Source: Acinetobacter calcoaceticus (GTDB lineage: Bacteria > Pseudomonadota > Gammaproteobacteria > Pseudomonadales > Moraxellaceae). Taken from it: a DNA stretch of 64,000 bases. Where the stretch lies: positions 620,001 to 684,000 of the forward strand of contig NZ_JADVKT010000001.1 in assembly GCF_016508255.1 (NCBI RefSeq), read 5' to 3'. The notes beneath the pieces are model-generated. The model searched no databases. It was not told the origin of the DNA and was given only the letters and a program-made list of their open reading frames with translations. Below, one piece after another: positions 29,024 through 37,259 of this stretch (its first letter is position 1; each line of letters begins with the position of its first letter). A program made the translations under genes and the position numbers.

Positions 29024-29767
29024 ATGCAACAAAAGAACCCAGGTAGAACACTCGTCTTATGGATTATTGCAGCTCATCTATTTATGGGTATGGTGGCATA
29101 TGAGTGGTTGCCTGTGAGTTTTAGAGGAAGCTGGATTTTTATCCTCATTCTTTTAATTTGTGGTGCTTTTTTAGAAGTTGGTGCCTCTTTAATTGTTGGT
29201 TTACTCGCTTTTATAGGTGTTGCAGTATATTTTCTACTCGACTTAGGTGCACAGACACACATTGAACGTCAGCTTCTTTTACTTTTTATTATTCCCCTGA
29301 TTCCGCTTTTTCTTAGTGCTGTACGCCACAATATTGAAATTAATGTCCAAAAATACCGTGATATTCAAAGTTATGACCGTAACTATCGTCGTGATATTTT
29401 CCCACTTAGCGCACTAAAGTATTTTCAACGTAGCTTCTTTAAACTTCTCGATCATCATCACATACAAGACTATGAAGTTTTTGAAATTAGAGTTCTCAAT
29501 CGAAGCTTAATCAAAGAAATGTTAGGTGATGATGTATGGAAAACCACTCAAAATGACATGATCAAAATTTTGAGCCAGCATCAGCCTCAAGAAATTATTT
29601 TCCAATTTGCCGATGATGATCTAGAAACGATATACAGCATTGTTCTTCGTAAGAACAAAACGGAAGAAGAACCTGACTTTATTAAAAAATTAAAAGAAAT
29701 TATGACCTTACGGCTTGATGTAAAATATAAAATTATTCAGATTCCGCCTGAAGAGGAGATTACTTAA
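29024..29767 (+). CDS. Four-TM protein with degenerate GGDEF-like domain, polysaccharide cluster
   Basis: 247 residues. Four hydrophobic helices at about 9-28, 36-53, 54-74 and 82-100, then a cytoplasmic domain (about 125-245). Its layout resembles a GGDEF domain: a helix (SALKYFQRSFFKLLD), a strand (YEVFEIRVL), LGDDVWKTTQND in the place of the GHxxGD segment, and a strand-turn with FADDDLETIY where GGDEF would be. The catalytic motif is absent, so it cannot be a diguanylate cyclase. PelD, in the Pel polysaccharide system, has a comparable four-TM plus degenerate GGDEF design, but with a GAF domain that I do not see here. First gene of the operon; its stop overlaps the next start (TAATG). Confidence 0.6.
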   Translation: MQQKNPGRTLVLWIIAAHLFMGMVAYEWLPVSFRGSWIFILILLICGAFLEVGASLIVGLLAFIGVAVYFLLDLGAQTHIERQLLLLFIIPLIPLFLSAVRHNIEINVQKYRDIQSYDRNYRRDIFPLSALKYFQRSFFKLLDHHHIQDYEVFEIRVLNRSLIKEMLGDDVWKTTQNDMIKILSQHQPQEIIFQFADDDLETIYSIVLRKNKTEEEPDFIKKLKEIMTLRLDVKYKIIQIPPEEEIT

Positions 29768-30663
29768 TGTCTAATCTTCTTAATATTTGTGGAATTATTA
29801 TTGCCTCTAGTCAATATCCAGATGGCACTTTACAACAATTCTATCGTCAATATTATCATTGTGAAATTAAATCTGAACAAACAAAAACCGAAGTTCAAAG
29901 TGTTAATGATCTTTCCATGTTTTTCCCATATCAAGACACATGGTGGCCTATTTTTACAATTGACCAAATCAATTCAGATAGTTTTCAAAGGCTTATTCAT
30001 AAAGGGATAAAGCCCGGCATCATATTACCGGATGAAGTTTTTAGCTTTTCTCATTATTTCTTATTAAAAGAAGCAGTCAGCCAAGGTGCTATTCCCATTG
30101 CACATTTTAAATCGGAACAACCCCAATATTTTGCGGCCAAAGCTACATTTTCGACTGCTATTGGTTTACGGCCTATGGCTGCTTTTGTTTCGACAGGTTG
30201 GGATGAAAACTTAATTTCACAAACTGCCGGCAGCTATATTGTTCAATTTAATCCACCGGAACTTCCTCTGCCCTCTAGAGAGATCAAACAAAAGCAGCAC
30301 TTATTTTATTCAGCTAAAAGTTTTAATGGTCATATTTCAGGTTATGAAATTATTATCAATCCTCCTGCTGATTTACCAACCACAAATATTCGATACCCTC
30401 AACTCGGAATATCATGGCGATTTAATCATATCAATTATATAAGTACGCCCGAACATGTAAAAACTAGTTTTATTGGATACATCTTTATTGCTTTAAGCAC
30501 AGTCGTAGTACCACTCGATTTGATTTTAACCAGTACCTATCCTGACCTTCTTGGTACCTTCGGCAGCTATATTTCATGGATCTCCTTGGTAATCGGAGTG
30601 ATTTTATTGTTATTGCTGATCTCGTCTATTATTAGGAGGGTTAAATCAAATGGCTCCCATTGA
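29767..30663 (+). CDS. Unrecognised membrane protein in polysaccharide cluster (298 aa)
   Basis: I do not recognise a family. The first 230 residues are hydrophilic, with several tryptophans and prolines and no clear signal peptide. Two TM helices lie near the C-terminus (about 238-258 and 265-292), followed by a basic end (RRVKSNGSH). This resembles a cytoplasmic domain tethered by a C-terminal hairpin. It overlaps the previous gene by one base and the glycosyltransferase by 14, so it is almost certainly co-translated with them. It may be an accessory or regulatory subunit of the synthase. Confidence 0.65.
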   Translation: MSNLLNICGIIIASSQYPDGTLQQFYRQYYHCEIKSEQTKTEVQSVNDLSMFFPYQDTWWPIFTIDQINSDSFQRLIHKGIKPGIILPDEVFSFSHYFLLKEAVSQGAIPIAHFKSEQPQYFAAKATFSTAIGLRPMAAFVSTGWDENLISQTAGSYIVQFNPPELPLPSREIKQKQHLFYSAKSFNGHISGYEIIINPPADLPTTNIRYPQLGISWRFNHINYISTPEHVKTSFIGYIFIALSTVVVPLDLILTSTYPDLLGTFGSYISWISLVIGVILLLLLISSIIRRVKSNGSH

Positions 30664-31900
30664 TATTCTCTTCCTATTTGGTTTTTTGGGAATCTGGATT
30701 CCACAAGCATTTTGGGCTTGGTTAAGTTATCAAGCTTGGAAATATTCAAAAACAGCAGAAAAAGAGTTGCAGAACCTTCCTGTGCCAGATAGATGGCCTG
30801 TTTTGAGTGTTTTGATTCCTGCCTATAATGAAGGCGTAGTGATTGAAGATACGTTACATGCAATCGCTCAGCAGGATTATCCAGCCGAAGCATATGAAGT
30901 TTTGCTCATTAATGATGGTTCTAAAGATAACACCCTAGAAATTGCCGAAAATCTAGCGCAGATTTATCCTTGCATAAAAATTGTCAATGTTCCTAAAGGA
31001 ATGGGAGGCAAAGGTAAATCTAGAACGCTTAATAATGGCTTACCCCATGCCAAAGGTGAACTCATTGTTGTTTATGATGCAGATAGTACACCTGAGCCTG
31101 ATTGTGTACGTCTCTTAGCTCAAACGCTAATTGCCGATAAAAAATTAGTGGCTGTAAATGGCAAAGTCAGGACTCGTAATTGGCAAGATAGTATTTTGAC
31201 TCGCTTTATTGCCATTGAGTTCATCTTTTTCCAATGGATATTTCAAGGCGGCCGCTGGCAACGTTTCCAACTATCGACATTGATGGGTACCAACTATGTC
31301 ATTTGGCGTGATGCATTAGAAACCTTAGGTGGTTTTGATGAGAAATCATTGGTCGATGACACTGAAATGAGCTTCCGGATTTTTATCGGCCAAAAACGAA
31401 TTAAATGGGTACCCTACGCAATTGGTTGGCAGCAAGATCCACCATCTTTGAGTGTATTTATTAAACAGCGCTCACGTTGGACTCAAGGTAATTTTTATGT
31501 GACTCGTAAATATTTACCTGTAGCGTTAAGAACACCTTTTCCTATCGGAATTGAAATTCTGAATAACATTATGTGCTACGTACTTTTCGTACCCGCATTA
31601 CTCTGGAGTCATATTACTTTAGCCCTTGGGTTACTCGGTATTGCAGGTATCTCAGTTCCTGGTCCGTTCACATTATTGTGGGGCCTCTCGTTTTGCCTGT
31701 ACGTTGCACAAATGTGGTTTACCTTATCTTTAGAAAGGGCCAAACCAGAACTCTATTTTTACTCTGTTTTATCTTATGTAACTTACTCACAAATATTTCT
31801 ATTTATTGTATTTAAAGCGGCATATGACATGCTTAAAAATAAAATACAGGGCAACTCCCTTCAATGGTACAAAACGGAACGTAGCAAGGAGAAAAAATAA
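30650..31900 (+). CDS. Processive family 2 glycosyltransferase (NfrB/PgaC/BcsA-like core)
   Basis: 416-residue inner-membrane GT2. One TM helix at about 5-25, then the catalytic domain (about 48-290), then several TM helices (about 300-400). Motifs: VLIPAYNE (54-61), VVYDADSTPEPD with DAD at 143-145, VDDTEMSFRI in the place of the acceptor TED motif, and QRSRW at 273-277 for processive synthesis. It lacks a PilZ domain. UDP-sugar donor unknown; the WecB gene in the facing operon suggests a ManNAc-containing product. It is followed with no gap by the BcsB-like gene (TAA then ATG). Confidence 0.9.
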   Translation: MAPIDILFLFGFLGIWIPQAFWAWLSYQAWKYSKTAEKELQNLPVPDRWPVLSVLIPAYNEGVVIEDTLHAIAQQDYPAEAYEVLLINDGSKDNTLEIAENLAQIYPCIKIVNVPKGMGGKGKSRTLNNGLPHAKGELIVVYDADSTPEPDCVRLLAQTLIADKKLVAVNGKVRTRNWQDSILTRFIAIEFIFFQWIFQGGRWQRFQLSTLMGTNYVIWRDALETLGGFDEKSLVDDTEMSFRIFIGQKRIKWVPYAIGWQQDPPSLSVFIKQRSRWTQGNFYVTRKYLPVALRTPFPIGIEILNNIMCYVLFVPALLWSHITLALGLLGIAGISVPGPFTLLWGLSFCLYVAQMWFTLSLERAKPELYFYSVLSYVTYSQIFLFIVFKAAYDMLKNKIQGNSLQWYKTERSKEKK

Positions 31901-33745
31901 ATGAAAAAGACTTTTGATCTTTACAAAACAGCTCAAGTGCTCCTTGCCAGCACCAGTCTTATGCTCGCCATGTCTGCTCATGCGTACACATGGAAACTCG
32001 ACGATATTAGTACCTCCACTAAATATACGGTCGAGCCCCATTTTTTCTATATTGGAAAAGGTGCTCAGTGGCAAAACATTCAGTTTTCAAGTGATTATTC
32101 CACTGAAAGTGATACAACTTTACTGGTAAAATATGATGATAAACTCATTTATAACACTACGCTGAGCGGGGACGGTCAATTCAAATTTGATATCCCAGCA
32201 AGTCAGAGTGGCTTTCATCGTTTAGATTTTATTATTCAACAATATGCAAAACCCACCACTCTGAATCAAACTAAGGATTCTTTTTGTTCTGAAGATATTG
32301 ATCACTTAACTTATTTAAGTAATTCTCAACTCGATTTTACGCCTATTCGTAATGAATACCGTTTAAAAGACTTACCAGATGCTTTAGCTAATCCACAAGC
32401 GAGACGGCCTACTCCATTTGTTGGTATTTTAAAATATAACCGTAAAGAGATTGTAGAAGCTTCCATGCTGGCTAGATTAGCAAGTTCATGGACCTCAATA
32501 ACGCCAATTGAATGGGTTGATTCAGGTCAAACCAACTTAAACCCTGAAACAAATTTTATTATTGAAGTGATTCGCTCAGCTACGCCACTCAAAGGGGGAG
32601 CATTAGTACAAATTGCAAAACCAGCAGATGGCGTAGCCACTCTTTCAATTACTTATCACACACCTGAAGAACTCACTGCTGCCATAAATGGATTAATTAA
32701 TCCTTCTTATGTACAGCAACTTAATACAGGAAGTGCAATTTTCCCAACGACTATTTCAAACCCAGCGTGGGCTCAATTTAAAAAAATCGAGACTCTTGCA
32801 GACTTAGGAATTGATGATTTTAGATTGAACCACGCTGAAAAAAACTTATTTCTTGACTTCCCATCGGTATGGCAACCAACCGATATTTTACAAGGACAAA
32901 TTGCACTTCGTATTCAAAGTGGTCTACTACAAGGTTCGAATATTACAGCTTGGATTGATGGCGGGTTAGCGGGAAGTATGAAAACAGCTGACCTTGCTTC
33001 AGACCCTGTAAATCGACAATTCAATATTTTTGCAAAAGCTATTTCAAATACAACCAATTTTAGTTTAAAGCTTGAGAATTCGGTCATTGCTAATTCTCAG
33101 TGTCTACCGAATGCTCATGGTTCACTCTGGATTGATACGGCGAAATCTACTTTAAAACTACCGCATAAACTCAAAAATGGAGTAGCTGCAATTTCCATGA
33201 CTTTAGCAACTACTCCCACCATTGCGATTGATGATCAGTCTGGTGCTTTAAATATTGCTATTATTTTGGGCCAAGTTGCTAAAAAAATGTTGTTAACAGA
33301 CGCCCCTATTCCCCTGAACCTTGTACGTTACTCACCTAATGCACCTCAATCAATAAATGTTCGGGTCAATAAAGATATTTATAAACAGCAAGTGTTAATG
33401 CATCAAGATATTATTTATGCACCTGCTGCAGTTAATGGTTTTATTGTCAGTTATAACAATAACCGTTTTGATGTGATTACCGACTCAGAAGGTGGCGCGC
33501 AAAGCTTCATGCATCTTTGGGAAAAAATACAGCATAAAATTCCAAATAACGTGACAAAAATGTTGGTTTCAGAAAATGGAAATATTTATGTTTTACAAAA
33601 ACTCATTGTCGGAAATCAAAAAGCACCTTTAGTACAACAATCCTCTTTCTTCTTATTAGTTGTGATTATCTCTGCAATTATGATAATAATTATCTTTTTG
33701 TGGTACTGGTTAAGACGGAATAATGAAAAAACAGATACCAATTAA
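31901..33745 (+). CDS. BcsB-like periplasmic subunit of a polysaccharide synthase
   Basis: 614 residues. Signal peptide 1-28 (ending SAHA), a large beta-rich periplasmic part, and one C-terminal TM helix (about 583-607) with a basic cytoplasmic end. This is the topology of BcsB, the periplasmic partner of cellulose synthase. The segment CSEDIDHLTYLSNSQLDF and the adjoining carbohydrate-binding-like strands also fit BcsB, but the similarity is distant. AGGAG lies 9 bases upstream of ATG. It overlaps the next gene by 23 bases. Confidence 0.7.
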   Translation: MKKTFDLYKTAQVLLASTSLMLAMSAHAYTWKLDDISTSTKYTVEPHFFYIGKGAQWQNIQFSSDYSTESDTTLLVKYDDKLIYNTTLSGDGQFKFDIPASQSGFHRLDFIIQQYAKPTTLNQTKDSFCSEDIDHLTYLSNSQLDFTPIRNEYRLKDLPDALANPQARRPTPFVGILKYNRKEIVEASMLARLASSWTSITPIEWVDSGQTNLNPETNFIIEVIRSATPLKGGALVQIAKPADGVATLSITYHTPEELTAAINGLINPSYVQQLNTGSAIFPTTISNPAWAQFKKIETLADLGIDDFRLNHAEKNLFLDFPSVWQPTDILQGQIALRIQSGLLQGSNITAWIDGGLAGSMKTADLASDPVNRQFNIFAKAISNTTNFSLKLENSVIANSQCLPNAHGSLWIDTAKSTLKLPHKLKNGVAAISMTLATTPTIAIDDQSGALNIAIILGQVAKKMLLTDAPIPLNLVRYSPNAPQSINVRVNKDIYKQQVLMHQDIIYAPAAVNGFIVSYNNNRFDVITDSEGGAQSFMHLWEKIQHKIPNNVTKMLVSENGNIYVLQKLIVGNQKAPLVQQSSFFLLVVIISAIMIIIIFLWYWLRRNNEKTDTN

Positions 33746-34643
33746 AATAACTACTTTTATTATTTTAATAATATGTAGTGTCATGGCTGGCGCGGGGTTG
33801 TTTAGACATCAAGAACAAGCCCCGCATATTGAGGGTATTTTCTGGCAACCCGATAATGACACTACCCCACCAAAAGGGAACTGGCACTATTTAGGTGTTA
33901 ATACTTTTGTGCCCCAATGGTCTGTGGTTGAGTCTAAATCATGGTGGAAAGAATCAAATCTTCCACAATGGGAAAAAGCCATTAACTTAGAAAAAATTAA
34001 ACAAGAGCCATGGGCTAAAAATCTGATATTAGGCCTAGCAGGTGAATATAATGAACCTAATGCACGAGCAAACGTCATTGAGTTAGGTGAAAAATCTGCC
34101 CAAATTATCCAAGAACAAAAGAGCCCTCCTAAAGGATATTACTTTCCTGTCGAAGCAGATCCAACGTGGTTAAGAGTAAGTGCTTTAGGTCAGGTTTTGG
34201 CAAAACTTCCAGCACCTGTGTGGGTAAGCATTTATAGTGGTGAAAGTGAGCCTGAACATTATGATTTATGGGTCAAAAGCTGGTTACCCGAACATGCCGG
34301 AGTGTTTTTTCAAGATGGCGTAGGTGTAGGCGTACGATCTCCTGAACAAGCGAAAAATATTTTAAATCAACTTGAACAAAAACTTGGCAAAGATAAAGTA
34401 ATTATCGTATTAGAAGCTTTTAGAATTAAAAAGAATGGAAAATTCAGGGCTGCCTATCCTTGGGAAATTATTTCCCAATTGAAAGCATATGAAGGCAAAA
34501 CTGTCTATATTTTTGATGGGCCTCATTATATGAGCCGTTGGTCAGTCAATATTGTTAGCTTGTGGTATCGACTCACTTATGGTGGTATTCCTAGCACCAT
34601 AAGTGAGAACAAATCGTTTAGTAAAAATTATGCAACGCCATAA
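33723..34643 (+). CDS. DUF4434-like TIM-barrel protein, probable glycoside hydrolase, polysaccharide cluster
   Basis: 306 residues with an N-terminal signal anchor (about 8-26), so periplasmic or membrane-tethered. Sequence that fits a DUF4434/glycoside-hydrolase barrel: IEGIFWQPD, GVNTFVPQWSVVE, LGLAGEYNEP, KGYYFPVEADPTW, VFFQDGVGVGV, and VIIVLEAF. From memory, E. coli ybcH near nfrA is of similar size and may be the same family; I could not check this. Possibly trims or edits the secreted polymer. Its 3' end overlaps the oppositely oriented wecB by 16 bases. Confidence 0.65.
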   Translation: MKKQIPIKITTFIILIICSVMAGAGLFRHQEQAPHIEGIFWQPDNDTTPPKGNWHYLGVNTFVPQWSVVESKSWWKESNLPQWEKAINLEKIKQEPWAKNLILGLAGEYNEPNARANVIELGEKSAQIIQEQKSPPKGYYFPVEADPTWLRVSALGQVLAKLPAPVWVSIYSGESEPEHYDLWVKSWLPEHAGVFFQDGVGVGVRSPEQAKNILNQLEQKLGKDKVIIVLEAFRIKKNGKFRAAYPWEIISQLKAYEGKTVYIFDGPHYMSRWSVNIVSLWYRLTYGGIPSTISENKSFSKNYATP

Positions 34644-35770
34644 GATTTAGCAATTTGGTCAAGAATACGCTGAGCCGCCAGCCCATCACCAAATGGATTT
34701 TCTACATGCGCCATTTTGTCATAATGCTGCTGATTGGTAAGTAATTTCTCAGCTTCTTCAATAATTTTTTGCTGATTTGTACCCACTAAAACTCCTGCGC
34801 CCACATCAACAACCTCAGGGCGTTCAGTTGTATCTCGCAAGATTAGAACAGGTTTATTAAACGACGGACTCTCTTCTTGTAAACCACCCGAATCCGTTAA
34901 AATAAATATCGATCTATCTATGACAGCCAATAAACTTGGGTAGTCTAACGGTTTAACGAGATGGATTTGAGCGTGGTCTTTAAACCTACCATGCACAACA
35001 TCATGTACAGCCGGATTTAAATGTACCGGCCAAACAAAATGTAGCGAAGGATGCTGTTGAGCTAGATATTCAACAGCATTACAAATGTTTTGAATGCCCT
35101 CACCAAAGTTTTCACGACGATGTGCTGTAATTAAAACAACCTGATCTTCTTGCTTTAATTGAATTCCATGTTTTTCTAATTGATTTATTAACTCTGCCCT
35201 TTCAGAAATAAGTTTTCGTCCAAGGTAGACTGCATCTACAACGGTATTACCTGTTACGGTAATTAAATCTGAAGGTATCTGTTCATTTAATAAATTCTTT
35301 TTTGATTGTTCTGTTGGGGCAAAATGCCATTTTGTAATACGGGAAACTAACTGACGATTACCTTCTTCAGGAAAAGGGTGATCTAAATCATAAGAACGTA
35401 AACCTGCCTCTACATGAGCTACAGGAATTTTCATTGAAAATGCGACCAAACCAGCTGCTAGTACGGTGGTCGTATCACCTTGGATAACAATAGCATCTCT
35501 TTTTTTCCCATCAGTGTATACATGTTCAAGTTGGCTTAAACCATGTATTAATAGCTGATTAAGACTTTGTCCAGCATTCATAATTTTAAGACGATGATCA
35601 ATTTCAACGTTAAAGAAATCTATCGCATCTCTTACCAATTCATCATGTTGCCCAGTAAAAATAACTTCAACCTCAAAACGCGGATCTTGTTTTGCCAATA
35701 AAATAACAGGGGCTAATTTAATTAATTCAGGTCGAGTACCAAACACAATAGATATAAAAATTTTCTTCAT
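34628..35770 (-). CDS. wecB: UDP-N-acetylglucosamine 2-epimerase (non-hydrolysing)
   Basis: Interconverts UDP-GlcNAc and UDP-ManNAc. 380 residues of the GT-B fold: FGTRPELIKLAPVI at the N-terminus (GTRPE), TGQHDELV, VQGDTTTVLAA, HVEAGLRS, TVTGNTVVDA, ITAHRRENFGEG and LTDSGGLQEE near 290. It starts 2 bases after the stop of the outer-membrane beta-barrel gene, so it is probably a dedicated supplier of UDP-ManNAc for this cluster rather than for capsule or ECA. The 3' end overlaps the left operon. Confidence 0.94.
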   Translation of the reverse strand: MKKIFISIVFGTRPELIKLAPVILLAKQDPRFEVEVIFTGQHDELVRDAIDFFNVEIDHRLKIMNAGQSLNQLLIHGLSQLEHVYTDGKKRDAIVIQGDTTTVLAAGLVAFSMKIPVAHVEAGLRSYDLDHPFPEEGNRQLVSRITKWHFAPTEQSKKNLLNEQIPSDLITVTGNTVVDAVYLGRKLISERAELINQLEKHGIQLKQEDQVVLITAHRRENFGEGIQNICNAVEYLAQQHPSLHFVWPVHLNPAVHDVVHGRFKDHAQIHLVKPLDYPSLLAVIDRSIFILTDSGGLQEESPSFNKPVLILRDTTERPEVVDVGAGVLVGTNQQKIIEEAEKLLTNQQHYDKMAHVENPFGDGLAAQRILDQIAKSYGVA

Positions 35771-35772
35771 TC

Positions 35773-36990
35773 TTAGAAATCCTTATAAAAAACAAGTTCC
35801 ACACGAGTATTGTTGTAATGATCTTTCGTATTTACTGGCACATCTTTAAAATAATTGCCATATAGACGTTCAACACGTAATTTTATAGGTTGATAATTAA
35901 AAGGCTGCCATGAAATGCCGGGGCCATATTCAAATAAATTATTGTAATATTCATCTTTGCTGTCGGCCAATCCATGGAGTTTTAAATATGCCTGAACAGT
36001 TCCTGTTTCACCTTTATAGACATTTAAACCTGTACGTAAGCGCAAATCGCCAATGACGTTATAATCTTCTCTCGAATAAGTTGCCACATTCCCATATAAA
36101 TCACTGAAATAATTATTGAAACATAGCGCGGTATCGCAATTATTTTGTGAATTCCACTCTTGATAACCAGTAACACCACCAACTACACTTTCACGAAATT
36201 TTTTCCGATTTCTATCAATCAAGTCATAACTTCCACCAACTTCGACATAAGCTCGGACAGGAATTGAAGTCCACGGTTGATAATTTGCACCTACTCCTAG
36301 CGTTACAGCATTTTCATCAATAATTTCAGGTCGCACCCCACCTTGAGATTTAGTATCGCGGTTTAAATTAAGAAAGCCGTAGACTTGAGCCCGTCCATTG
36401 TCGATATTTTTACCGTACCGAACTTTTAAAGGAAAAATAACATCGTCATAACGTGACTCATAAGATGGTGCAAAATAAATATCACCAAAATATGGCTTAA
36501 CTTCACCCCCGCTTAAATTTTTAACCGCCTGAGTTGCTTTATTAGCGATATCTGTATCTTTTGACTGAGTAAGATCTTTAAAAATCACTAAAGCTTCTTT
36601 ATTTTTTTTCTGCGAATTAAGCAGATATGCTTCTTGTAGTTTCAATGTGTCATCTGTCGGCTCTAAAGCCTCCGCTTTCCTTAAACTTTGCAAAGCAGCA
36701 TCTTGCTTTCCTATCCTAATTTGTAAGTAGGTTAAACTTTTCCAGACTTTAATATCTGTGGGTGTCATCTCACCAAGTTCTAGTAATATTTTTTCGGCAT
36801 TCTCAGGTTGCGTTTTTTCTATTTTATAAAATTGATCCCACTTATCATAAATCGGGTTTCCGGGTTTATATTCTTGACTCACATTCTCTTGGGCAAAGGT
36901 AGTCTCAATAGTGATTAAACCCAGAGCAGGACACATCGAACCGATAACGATAAACGAACGGGTTAGAGATTTTATTGTTTTGCTATTCAT
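35773..36990 (-). CDS. TPR and outer-membrane beta-barrel protein (NfrA/PgaA-like polysaccharide porin)
   Basis: 405 residues. Signal peptide 1-33 (ending TTFAQ). Two or three TPR repeats (about 55-150) such as ALQSLRKAEALEPTDDTLKLQEAYLLN. A C-terminal region (about 168-405) of amphipathic strands ends in ELVFYKDF, with the terminal aromatic residue of outer-membrane proteins. A cysteine pair (NNCDTALCF) may form a loop disulfide. The layout matches NfrA, PgaA and PelB, but it is much shorter than NfrA (about 990) or PgaA (about 800). Start supported by AGAGG 5 bases upstream. wecB follows after 2 bases. Confidence 0.75.
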   Translation of the reverse strand: MNSKTIKSLTRSFIVIGSMCPALGLITIETTFAQENVSQEYKPGNPIYDKWDQFYKIEKTQPENAEKILLELGEMTPTDIKVWKSLTYLQIRIGKQDAALQSLRKAEALEPTDDTLKLQEAYLLNSQKKNKEALVIFKDLTQSKDTDIANKATQAVKNLSGGEVKPYFGDIYFAPSYESRYDDVIFPLKVRYGKNIDNGRAQVYGFLNLNRDTKSQGGVRPEIIDENAVTLGVGANYQPWTSIPVRAYVEVGGSYDLIDRNRKKFRESVVGGVTGYQEWNSQNNCDTALCFNNYFSDLYGNVATYSREDYNVIGDLRLRTGLNVYKGETGTVQAYLKLHGLADSKDEYYNNLFEYGPGISWQPFNYQPIKLRVERLYGNYFKDVPVNTKDHYNNTRVELVFYKDF

Positions 36991-37259
36991 TGAGACCTCT
37001 AGAGTAAAAAAGTGGATAAAACTATTCGGAAAATACAGTTAAAATTCAATCAATATAATAATTAAATTAATCAATTAACCTATTTATGTTATGCAAGCTG
37101 GCATGTTCTATCATTGATTCATTTCCTCTCTTGTTTATATTTTGTTTTAAAAGTATTTATCTGATTGTTTTTCCTATAATGACACATTTTTTAATCGTAT
37201 TATTGTAAATAATCTTATAGGATAAGATAAAAATTTATAACCACCACTAGGTAAAACAC

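Noticed and set aside
29024..36990. Classification as pgaABCD or bcs cellulose operon
   Set aside because: No PgaB deacetylase, no PilZ-bearing BcsA and no BcsC/BcsZ; the WecB and NfrA-like genes do not fit either operon.
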